This document shows positions 1 to 4,665 of a DNA stretch of 5,576 nucleotides, piece after piece. Origin of the DNA: Planctomycetales bacterium (GTDB lineage: Bacteria > Planctomycetota > Phycisphaerae > SM23-33); NCBI GenBank assembly GCA_030631085.1, contig DAOVLV010000151.1, forward strand, positions 1 to 5,576, given 5' to 3'. The position numbers were made by a program, and so were the translations under genes. The notes under the pieces are model-generated. The model did not search any database, was not told the DNA's origin, and saw only the letters and a program-made list of their open reading frames with translations. Position 1 is the stretch's first letter; the number at the start of each line of letters is the position of its first letter.

Positions 1-6
1 CCGCGT

Positions 7-14
7 GAGGTGAT
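7..14 (+). promoter_or_regulatory. Ribosome binding site of rpmI
   Basis: GAGGTGAT matches the anti-Shine-Dalgarno end of 16S rRNA over eight bases and ends four bases before the GTG at 19. It supports GTG 19 as the start rather than the in-frame GTG at 10, which lies inside this site. Confidence 0.75.
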
Positions 15-18
15 AACT

Positions 19-213
19 GTGCCGAAGATGAAAACAAATAAGTCTGTAGCCAAACGGATTAAAGTAACCGCCAGGGGCAAACTGAAGCGTCATCGCCCGA
101 TGGCGGGACACTTGAAATCGACCAAGAGCGCCAAGCGCATCCGCAACCTGCGCAAAAGCAGGCTGCTCTCCAAAGGGTTTGCCAAACACGCCATGAGGCT
201 CATGGGCCTGTAA
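19..213 (+). CDS. rpmI: 50S ribosomal protein L35
   Basis: This is the small basic protein L35 of the large ribosomal subunit. The predicted protein is 64 residues, the family's usual length, and starts MPKMKTNKSVAKR, the hallmark N-terminus of bacterial L35. It continues with the conserved KVTARGKLKRHR and a GHLKSTKSAKRIRNLRK stretch. The start is a GTG at 19, chosen because it gives the canonical MPKMKTNK beginning and is preceded by a near-perfect ribosome binding site. An in-frame GTG at 10 would add three residues with no family counterpart. The gene ends with tandem TAA TAA stops. It is followed after 77 bases by rplT, the conserved partner; infC normally precedes the pair and is presumably just outside the window. 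In E. coli and Bacillus this operon is repressed by L20; the corresponding leader upstream of rpmI is not visible here. Confidence 0.97.
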   Translation: MPKMKTNKSVAKRIKVTARGKLKRHRPMAGHLKSTKSAKRIRNLRKSRLLSKGFAKHAMRLMGL

Positions 214-224
214 TAAATCCAGAA

Positions 225-275
225 TCTTACCGTAAGACCGAATGGGAAAAAACACCCTCGCGGGGTCCACCGGTC
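225..275 (+). promoter_or_regulatory. Candidate structured mRNA leader of rplT
   Basis: The rpmI-rplT gap can fold into an irregular stem. GACCG 236-240 pairs with CGGTC 271-275, TGG 243-245 with CCA 267-269, and ACCCT 254-258 with GGGGT 262-266 (one G-U pair), closed by a CGC loop. There is an A-A/C internal loop and an eight-base purine-rich bulge (246-253). A second small hairpin, TCTTA-CCG-TAAGA at 225-237, shares bases 236-237 with the first, so the two would compete. The long stem ends five bases before the rplT ribosome binding site (280-284). In E. coli and Bacillus, L20 controls this operon by binding mRNA that mimics its 23S rRNA site. That this stem does so here is inference; a chance fold is possible. 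Confidence 0.35.
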
Positions 276-290
276 AGAGAGGAGAATGTT

Positions 291-989
291 ATGCCACGAG
301 TAAGGAAGGGTGCCGCACGCACCCAAAAACACAAGAAAGTTCTCAAAGCAGCACGCGGATACATCGGAGCCGGTTCACGTCGATACCGCGCCGCAAAGGA
401 GGCTCTCCTACGTGCAGGCCAATACGCCACCATCGGGCGGAAACTCAAAAAACGTGATTTTCGCCGTCTCTGGATTACGCGCATATCGGCTGCCTGCAGA
501 ATGCGAGGATTAACCTACAGCCGATTTATGAACGCCCTTTCAACCTGCGGTATCAGGATTAACCGCAAGTCGCTCGCTGACATCGCGGTTTCCGACCCGT
601 CTGCTTTCGACAAAATCGTCGCCACCGTCGCCGCTGGTCCTGTCGCCGAAAAAACGCCGGTAAAGGCAAAGGTCGCCCCAGCCGAAAAGAAACCTGCCAT
701 CGAGAAAAAAGCCGCCGAGAAACCGGCTGTGGAAAAAGCCACGCCGGAAAAGGCGGAAGCAAAACCCGCCGCCGAGAAGAAACCTGCCGCCAAGAAGACC
801 ACGACGAAAAAGGCAGTCAAAAAGACCGCCGCTAAAAAGACAACCACCGCGAAGAAAACCACTACAAAAAAGACCGCGACAACGAAAAAAACCGCTGCCA
901 AGAAAACAGCATCCGCCAAAACTACAAAGAAAACCGTCGCCAAAAAAACAACGAAGAAGAAAACCGCTGCTGAGAAAAAGAGCGACTGA
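291..989 (+). CDS. rplT: 50S ribosomal protein L20 with a long Lys/Thr/Ala-rich C-terminal tail
   Basis: L20 is an early-assembly protein that binds 23S rRNA and, in model bacteria, represses its own operon. Residues 1-115 are a complete L20: MPRVRKGAARTQKHKKVLK, then GYIGAGSRRYRAAKEALLRAG, KKRDFRRLWITRISAA, GLTYSRFMNAL and NRKSLADIAVSDPSAF, all in family order. The family is normally about 115-120 residues; this one has 232. The extra 117 residues have two parts. About 119-166 is mixed Glu/Lys/Pro/Ala (PAEKKPA, AAEKPAVEKA types). About 167-227 has no acidic residue or proline and is built of Lys pairs spaced by Thr/Ala (KKTTTKK, AAKKT), like histone H1-like or mycobacterial HupB-type tails. 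The tail is in frame with no break, so it is part of the gene product. The start ATG has AGGAG at 280-284, six bases away. The stop lies seven bases before the palindromic element at 997. The tail is probably disordered and binds RNA or DNA, but its role is unknown. Confidence 0.96.
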   Translation: MPRVRKGAARTQKHKKVLKAARGYIGAGSRRYRAAKEALLRAGQYATIGRKLKKRDFRRLWITRISAACRMRGLTYSRFMNALSTCGIRINRKSLADIAVSDPSAFDKIVATVAAGPVAEKTPVKAKVAPAEKKPAIEKKAAEKPAVEKATPEKAEAKPAAEKKPAAKKTTTKKAVKKTAAKKTTTAKKTTTKKTATTKKTAAKKTASAKTTKKTVAKKTTKKKTAAEKKSD

Positions 990-996
990 AACATGG

Positions 997-1022
997 TAGC
1001 CCACGGCGGAAGCCGTGGGTTA
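997..1022 (+). repeat. Left outer palindrome of the inverted-repeat element
   Basis: CCCACGGC (1000-1007) and GCCGTGGG (1012-1019) form an eight-pair GC-rich stem with a GGAA loop. The flanking TAG/TTA extend it to eleven pairs with one G-T. No T-run follows, so it is not a typical intrinsic terminator. It starts seven bases after the rplT stop codon. Confidence 0.85.
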
Positions 1023-1040
1023 ACAATGCATTATTATCTC

Positions 1041-1059
1041 CAGCCCTGAAAAGGCGGCA
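1041..1059 (+). repeat. Left inner repeat of the inverted-repeat element
   Basis: CAGCCCTGAAAAGGCGGCA is a degraded hairpin (GCCCT / AAGGC with one mismatch). It is the inverted counterpart of 1081-1099, sharing the CAGCCC-GAA-GGCG pattern. Confidence 0.5.
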
Positions 1060-1080
1060 CGAGCCTTTGCAGGAAAGATG

Positions 1081-1099
1081 TTTCGCCCCTTCGGGGCTG
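1081..1099 (-). repeat. Right inner repeat of the inverted-repeat element
   Basis: GCCCC (1085-1089), loop TTC, GGGGC (1093-1097) form a perfect five-pair hairpin. Read on the minus strand it is CAGCCCCGAAGGGGCG, the intact version of the left inner repeat. Confidence 0.55.
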
Positions 1100-1121
1100 A
1101 TACGTTGAAGGTTGTGATTGT

Positions 1122-1144
1122 CCCACGGCTTCCGCCGTGGGCTA
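1122..1144 (-). repeat. Right outer palindrome of the inverted-repeat element
   Basis: This is the exact reverse complement of 997-1019 over 23 bases. CCCACGGC (1122-1129) and GCCGTGGG (1134-1141) pair around a TTCC loop. It ends 33 bases before the pheS start. Confidence 0.85.
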
Positions 1145-1177
1145 AAATGTTCTTTCATTATCAATACAGGCAAGTGA

Positions 1178-2206
1178 ATGATGAACTCCATCGCCGGACT
1201 TGATGAACTTCTCGCTGAAGCAACAGCACAGTTGCGAGAGGCGGCCACCAACGCCGAATCGCTGGAGCAATGGCGGATTCGCTATCTTGGTTCACACGGT
1301 GAAGTCAAGGCGCTGATGCAACAACTCAAAGACCTCCCGCCTGCTGAAAAACCCGCATTCGGTAAACGCATCAACGAAATCAAACAGGAACTGACGGCAT
1401 CCTTCAAAAAACGCAAAGGCGAACTGACCACCGCAGGGCCAGCCGGAAAATCCGCAATCGACATGACGCTCCCCGGTACGCCCGTATCCATCGGGCATAA
1501 GCACATTATCACCCAGACAATCGAAGAAATAGCCGAGATATTCGCCCGCATGGGCTTTGAAGTCGCCTACGGACCTGAGGTTGAGGACGAGTGGCATATA
1601 TTCGACGCTCTGAATATGCCGGCATCTCACCCCGCCCGCGACCCGCTGGACAGTTTTTACATCACCGACTCGGTAATCCTTCGCTCCGAGACCTCCAACG
1701 TTCAGATTCGCGTGATGGAGTCCAAGCCGCCGCCGATCCGCATCATAAGCCCCGGACGGGTCTATCGCCCCGATACCGTCGATGCCACACACAGTTTCAT
1801 GTTCCACCAGATCGAGGGGCTTTATGTCGATGAGGGCGTCAGCATGGCCGATCTCAAAACGCACCTCGACCAGTTCTGCAAGGCGTATTTCGGGCACGGG
1901 GTGGCTACGCGGTTTCGTCCGCACTTCTTCCCGTTCACCGAACCGTCAGCCGAGGTCGATATCTCCTGCCACATCTGCGCCGGCGACCGCGAAGACTGCC
2001 CCGTCTGCAAAGGCTCCGGGTGGATCGAACTGGGCGGGTGCGGAATGGTCGATCCGAACGTTCTGAAAGCAGTCAATTACGACACCGAAAAATACACCGG
2101 ATACGCCTTCGGCTTCGGTATCGAGCGAATGGTGATGCGAAAATACAACATCCCCGACATCCGCATCCTGTTCGAAAACGACGTGCGTTTCCTGCGACAA
2201 TTTTAA
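1178..2206 (+). CDS. pheS: Phenylalanyl-tRNA synthetase alpha subunit
   Basis: PheS is the catalytic subunit of the cytoplasmic (alpha-beta)2 enzyme that charges tRNA-Phe with phenylalanine using ATP. The 342 residues match the family's usual length. Residues 1-85 form the N-terminal helical coiled-coil arm. The class II catalytic core follows: GHKHIITQTIEEI (106-118), ALNMPASHPARDPLDSFY (144-161), TSNVQIRVM (172-180), motif 2 with GRVYR (193-197) and ATHSFMFHQIEG (203-214), RFRPHFFPFTEPSAEVD (245-261), motif 3 GYAFGFGIER (308-317), and the terminal NDVRFLRQF. A Cys cluster (C264, C267, C274, C277) sits in the insert that is Cys-rich in many bacterial PheS and may bind metal. Two usually conserved positions differ: the RTHTS/RTQTS-type motif reads RSETS (E171), and GMVHP reads GMVDP (D292). 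The start ATG 1178 has AGG at 1168-1170; ATG 1181 is a possible alternative. No pheT follows, although PheS needs PheT, so the beta subunit gene must be elsewhere. Confidence 0.97.
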   Translation: MMNSIAGLDELLAEATAQLREAATNAESLEQWRIRYLGSHGEVKALMQQLKDLPPAEKPAFGKRINEIKQELTASFKKRKGELTTAGPAGKSAIDMTLPGTPVSIGHKHIITQTIEEIAEIFARMGFEVAYGPEVEDEWHIFDALNMPASHPARDPLDSFYITDSVILRSETSNVQIRVMESKPPPIRIISPGRVYRPDTVDATHSFMFHQIEGLYVDEGVSMADLKTHLDQFCKAYFGHGVATRFRPHFFPFTEPSAEVDISCHICAGDREDCPVCKGSGWIELGGCGMVDPNVLKAVNYDTEKYTGYAFGFGIERMVMRKYNIPDIRILFENDVRFLRQF

Positions 2207-2215
2207 TATTTGTTC

Positions 2216-2221
2216 AAGGAG
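2216..2221 (+). promoter_or_regulatory. Ribosome binding site of the lipoprotein gene
   Basis: AAGGAG lies nine bases before ATG 2231. It decides the start: an in-frame TTG at 2210 is upstream of this site and would spoil the signal peptide. Confidence 0.75.
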
Positions 2222-2230
2222 AATTCTCTG

Positions 2231-3166
2231 ATGCAGGGAAGACTTATTCTGTTTTTGGCTATCGGCGGGCTTGTCTTATCAGGGTGTTCAAAGAAAACCC
2301 GAACAAAGAAGCTTTCTCCCCCAAATGAGAAATCATCCACTCAGTCAGCCGGTAAAACCGAACCCCCACCGTCGTCAACAGCAAAAGCCCCATCGAATGA
2401 AAGAAAGGTCATTACTGTCGAGTCGGTTGATGGATTTATCGCGGCTATCGGTCCGAACTGCGTCATTCGCCTCCTGCCCGGTCAATACAACCTGACAAAG
2501 GTCCGGCAGCAAAGATTGAAACATGTCTTCTGGCAAGAAGAATTTGACGGCGACAATTTAATCATCCGCAACGTTTGCAACCTTCGAATCGAAGGCGTCG
2601 GCGACAAACCGGTAAGCGTAATAGTCAATCCGGGATATGTTTACGTACTGGGCTTTCAGGATGCCGATGGCGTGGAGCTGGTGAATCTGGAACTGGGCCA
2701 CGCACCACAAAAGGGCGGCTGCTCTGGCGGAGTTGTAATGGTCGAGCGAGGCAAAAACGTAACCATTCAAAAGTGTGTTCTCTTCGGCTGCGGTATGGAG
2801 GGCCTGACGCTCAAGGACACAGAGGGACTTACTTTCACGCAGTCAACCATACGAGGTTGCACTTACGGAATAATGACCGTCGAGGGTTGCAATGATCTGA
2901 CGTTTAAAAATGCGACATTCACCAACAACAAGGAATATCACGGATTTGTTATCAGCGACAGTAACAACGTGAAGTTTGAAAACTGCCTGATTAAAGGTAA
3001 TACCTCGCCGATCCTGTTCAACGTTACATCCAGTTCCAACGTAGAAATAATCAACGGTCGGATCATCAATAATTGCTATGCCTCTCTTGAACGCCGACCA
3101 AAATCCGTACAAATTGAAGATACCAATATTTCCAACAACAAGACTCTCGTGGTGGAATACGAATGA
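2231..3166 (+). CDS. Predicted lipoprotein with right-handed parallel beta-helix repeats
   Basis: The predicted 311-residue protein starts with a short lipoprotein signal peptide (MQGRLILFLAIGGLVLSGC). LSGC is a lipobox, with lipidation expected at C19; Ser at +2 suggests outer-membrane sorting if E. coli rules apply. Residues 20-58 are a Lys/Ser/Pro/Thr-rich linker, probably disordered. From about 60 the protein is a beta-helix. Regular coils of about 23-24 residues run from 147 to the end, with repeating strand-turn units: GVELVNLELG, NVTIQKCVLFGCG, GLTFTQSTIRGCT, DLTFKNATFTNNK, NVKFENCLIKGNT, NVEIINGRIINNC, SVQIEDTNISNNK. The [NDG]-[VL]-x-[FI]-x-[ND] and Asn-ladder pattern is that of NosD/pectate-lyase-like repeat proteins. 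Such folds often bind or cleave polysaccharide, but no catalytic residues can be assigned, and it may be a structural or binding surface protein. The gene starts 24 bases after pheS, probably co-transcribed, and looks more AT-rich than its neighbours. No specific family name is recognised. Confidence 0.85.
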   Translation: MQGRLILFLAIGGLVLSGCSKKTRTKKLSPPNEKSSTQSAGKTEPPPSSTAKAPSNERKVITVESVDGFIAAIGPNCVIRLLPGQYNLTKVRQQRLKHVFWQEEFDGDNLIIRNVCNLRIEGVGDKPVSVIVNPGYVYVLGFQDADGVELVNLELGHAPQKGGCSGGVVMVERGKNVTIQKCVLFGCGMEGLTLKDTEGLTFTQSTIRGCTYGIMTVEGCNDLTFKNATFTNNKEYHGFVISDSNNVKFENCLIKGNTSPILFNVTSSSNVEIINGRIINNCYASLERRPKSVQIEDTNISNNKTLVVEYE

Positions 3167-3332
3167 CTATTTTGTTACGGATTGATTTTCCATTTGGCCT
3201 CTATATCCCCTAACATCTAAGTCGCGCTCGAGCAACCCGATAATGACATTGAGAAAACTGTACTTCTTGGCCAATCTATCCGGGGTAAAAAACCGATAAT
3301 AATTGTAATTACAGGAAATTTCTGGAGCGATC
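3167..3332. other. Non-coding gap before the V/A-ATPase genes
   Basis: This is the longest stretch in the window, apart from the repeat element, without a gene. It is AT-rich and probably holds the promoter of the ATPase operon. The best -10-like sequence is GATAAT at 3295-3300, but no good -35 lies at the right distance; TTGGCC at 3268 is 21 bases upstream. The octamer CCGATAAT occurs twice (3237-3244 and 3293-3300). No GC-rich hairpin with a T-run was seen, so no terminator for the lipoprotein gene can be called. Confidence 0.3.
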
Positions 3333-3953
3333 ATGAGTGATACAATCGAATCCTTCGTAGAAAAACTGCAAAAAGACGGTATCGATGCGGGTAAATCCGA
3401 AGCGACCAAGATACTGGACGACGCTCGCGCCGAAGCCGAGAAAATCATCGCCGAGGCCAAGACCCAGGCAGAAGACATAACAAGCGACGCCAACGCCGAA
3501 GCCGAAAAAACTGTCAAACAGGGCAAGGACGAATTGCAACTCGCCTGCCGGGACACCCTTCTGAGCCTGCACGAAGCCGTTATGCGCTCTATCAGCACCA
3601 TGCTGGAACAGGCGGCCCAAACGCAATTAAAAGACAAGGACTTCCTGGCGAATCTCATCCGCGAAGTGGTCGTCCAGTATGCCGGAAAAGACGCCAGAGG
3701 CGACAGGCCTGTCGAGATAAAAGTCAGCGACGAGATGCTCGATGCAGTGTCGGCATGGGCTGTGGGTGGAACATCGGGAACGGATTCGAACGTCGGCATC
3801 ACTGCCGGAATGAAATCGGCTGGTTTCGAGTACGCCTCGTCCGGCGGGACGGTGGAAGTAACAGCCGAGTCGGTCGCAAACGTGATAAGCGAAATGGTAT
3901 CGCCAAAATTGCGGGAAATGATCACCAAAGCGGGCGAAAAGTCCGAGAAATAA
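3333..3953 (+). CDS. atpE: V/A-type ATPase subunit E (peripheral stalk)
   Basis: Subunit E is part of the peripheral stalk that holds the catalytic A3B3 head still against the rotor in V/A-type ATPases. The 206 residues fit the family (about 185-210). Residues 10-75 form a long Ala/Glu/Lys-rich coiled coil (ARAEAEKIIAEAKTQAED, then DANAEAEKTVKQGKDEL), as in all E subunits. From about 80 on comes the globular head: ACRDTLLSLHEAVMRSI, KDFLANLIREVVVQYAG, a strand PVEIKVSDEML, then GITAGMKSAGFEYASSGGTVEVTAESVANVISEMVSPKLREMI, matching the E-subunit C-terminal pattern. The ATG has GGAG at 3324-3327, five bases upstream. It is the first gene of the visible operon and is followed after 12 bases by the DUF2764 gene. 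No G subunit, the usual heterodimer partner of E, is visible. The symbol follows V-type usage (also ntpE) and must not be confused with F-type AtpE. Confidence 0.88.
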   Translation: MSDTIESFVEKLQKDGIDAGKSEATKILDDARAEAEKIIAEAKTQAEDITSDANAEAEKTVKQGKDELQLACRDTLLSLHEAVMRSISTMLEQAAQTQLKDKDFLANLIREVVVQYAGKDARGDRPVEIKVSDEMLDAVSAWAVGGTSGTDSNVGITAGMKSAGFEYASSGGTVEVTAESVANVISEMVSPKLREMITKAGEKSEK

Positions 3954-3965
3954 CGCTCTTTTACA

Positions 3966-4634
3966 ATGGCTGAACAATACTATTTCATCCTGACGGCCTT
4001 ACCGGCGCTGCCGGAACTCGGCGAGTCCGCGCCGATGGGTCTGCGGGAATTTCGCCAACTCGCCCGCGAAGAAGCCTCGGCCTCGACGATGGTCGATGCC
4101 GTCCTTTTGGAACAGGACATCCTGTCGCGTGAAGCCGTCGGAGCCGGGGAAATCGAACAGGCGGACGGTATCGTGTTGACGAGCGACCAGATCGCCGGCG
4201 ATGAGCCGCTTCCGGAATTTCTCACATCCACCGTCAACCGGCAATATCGCATAACCGGCGATTCGGTGTGGGAAGCGTTATACCGATACGTGCATCGTAT
4301 CGGAACCGAACGGAAAAACCTGTTCCTGCGTGAGTGGGCGGATTTTGAGGTCTCGCTGCGAAACGCCCTGGCCAGGGAAAGGGCGGAAAAACTGGGGCTT
4401 GACGCACATGCGTACCTCGTCGCCGCAGACGTCGATGACGCTGAATCGATGGAAGACACCGTTTCGGCATGGGCCAAAGCGGACGATCCGCTCTCGGCTA
4501 TGAGGGTGCTGGACGAGCGACGACGAGAATGGCTTGAGGAACATTCGAAATACTTCTCATTCGCCGCCGATGAACTGCTGGCATACGCCAGAGGACTCGT
4601 ACTGGTCAACAGATGGCAGACGCTGAACAAATGA
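3966..4634 (+). CDS. DUF2764 protein, probable C/d-like subunit of the V/A-ATPase
   Basis: The 222-residue protein starts MAEQYYFILTALPALPEL, the N-terminal signature I associate with DUF2764. Members sit between subunits E and A in Chlamydia (CT309) and Bacteroidetes V-ATPase operons. The protein is mainly helical and soluble, with no signal peptide or membrane segment. Two stretches stand out: FLREWADFEVSLRNALARER (120-139) and the C-terminal helix ELLAYARGLVLVNRWQ (203-218). The latter resembles the end of the C/d subunit (Y-x-x-x-K-E-x-E-I-R-N-x-R type), which caps the membrane rotor ring. The likely role is therefore the rotor socket replacing subunit C, in a protein about two thirds of the usual C length; this is inference from position and weak similarity. 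The start ATG lies 12 bases after the subunit E stop and has no clear ribosome binding site, suggesting translational coupling. A gap of 31 bases precedes subunit A. Confidence 0.8.
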   Translation: MAEQYYFILTALPALPELGESAPMGLREFRQLAREEASASTMVDAVLLEQDILSREAVGAGEIEQADGIVLTSDQIAGDEPLPEFLTSTVNRQYRITGDSVWEALYRYVHRIGTERKNLFLREWADFEVSLRNALARERAEKLGLDAHAYLVAADVDDAESMEDTVSAWAKADDPLSAMRVLDERRREWLEEHSKYFSFAADELLAYARGLVLVNRWQTLNK

Positions 4635-4652
4635 GACATTAGTCCTTTTTTT

Positions 4653-4657
4653 GAGGA
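4653..4657 (+). promoter_or_regulatory. Ribosome binding site of the subunit A gene
   Basis: GAGGA lies eight bases before GTG 4666, just after a T-run (4645-4652). It supports the GTG as the start of subunit A. Confidence 0.7.
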
Positions 4658-4665
4658 TAAAGAAA

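Larger units (their letters stand above)
997..1144. mobile_element. Nested inverted-repeat element (REP/BIME-like or MITE-like)
   Basis: The intergenic gap between rplT and pheS is almost filled by a symmetrical element of about 148 bp. The outer arms 997-1019 and 1122-1144 are exact 23-bp inverted copies, and each arm is itself a hairpin palindrome. Inside, 1041-1059 (CAGCCCTGAAAAGGCGGCA) and the reverse complement of 1081-1099 (CAGCCCCGAAGGGGCGAAA) are related, and the centre has a small CTTT/AAAG hairpin (1065-1077). It begins with TA and ends with TA, and no clear target duplication is visible. No protein is encoded. The design resembles REP/BIME units moved by RAYT (Y1, IS200/IS605-like) transposases; this relation is inferred from form, since no transposase lies in the window. 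It would be transcribed between rplT and pheS and could affect transcript processing or stability. Confidence 0.6.

Noticed and set aside
10..18. Earlier GTG start for rpmI at 10
   Set aside because: It overlaps the ribosome binding site and adds residues absent from L35; GTG 19 gives the canonical MPKMKTNK.
515..994. Antisense open frame rich in Phe, Val and Ala that looks like a membrane protein
   Set aside because: It is the mirror of the Lys/Thr/Ala codons of the L20 tail: AAA/AAG gives TTT/CTT on the other strand. It has no homology or ribosome binding site.
997..1141. The two outer hairpins as intrinsic terminators
   Set aside because: Neither is followed by a run of T. They are exact inverted copies of each other and part of a larger symmetrical element.
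997..1144. CRISPR-like repeats
   Set aside because: There are only two copies, in opposite orientation, and no further units or regular spacers.
2210..2230. TTG start for the lipoprotein at 2210
   Set aside because: It lies upstream of the AAGGAG site and would place charged residues before a normal signal peptide; ATG 2231 fits both.
3249..3277. TTGAGA with a 17-base spacer and CAATCT as a sigma-70 promoter
   Set aside because: The -10 element is too far from consensus to support a promoter call.
3167..3928. Antisense frame opposite subunit E
   Set aside because: It covers a well-recognised subunit E gene and its upstream gap, is Ser/Ala-rich and shows no domain.
3980..4639. Long Ser/Ala-rich antisense frame opposite the DUF2764 gene
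   Set aside because: The plus-strand product fits a known ATPase operon position and family; the antisense frame is low-complexity with no recognisable domain.
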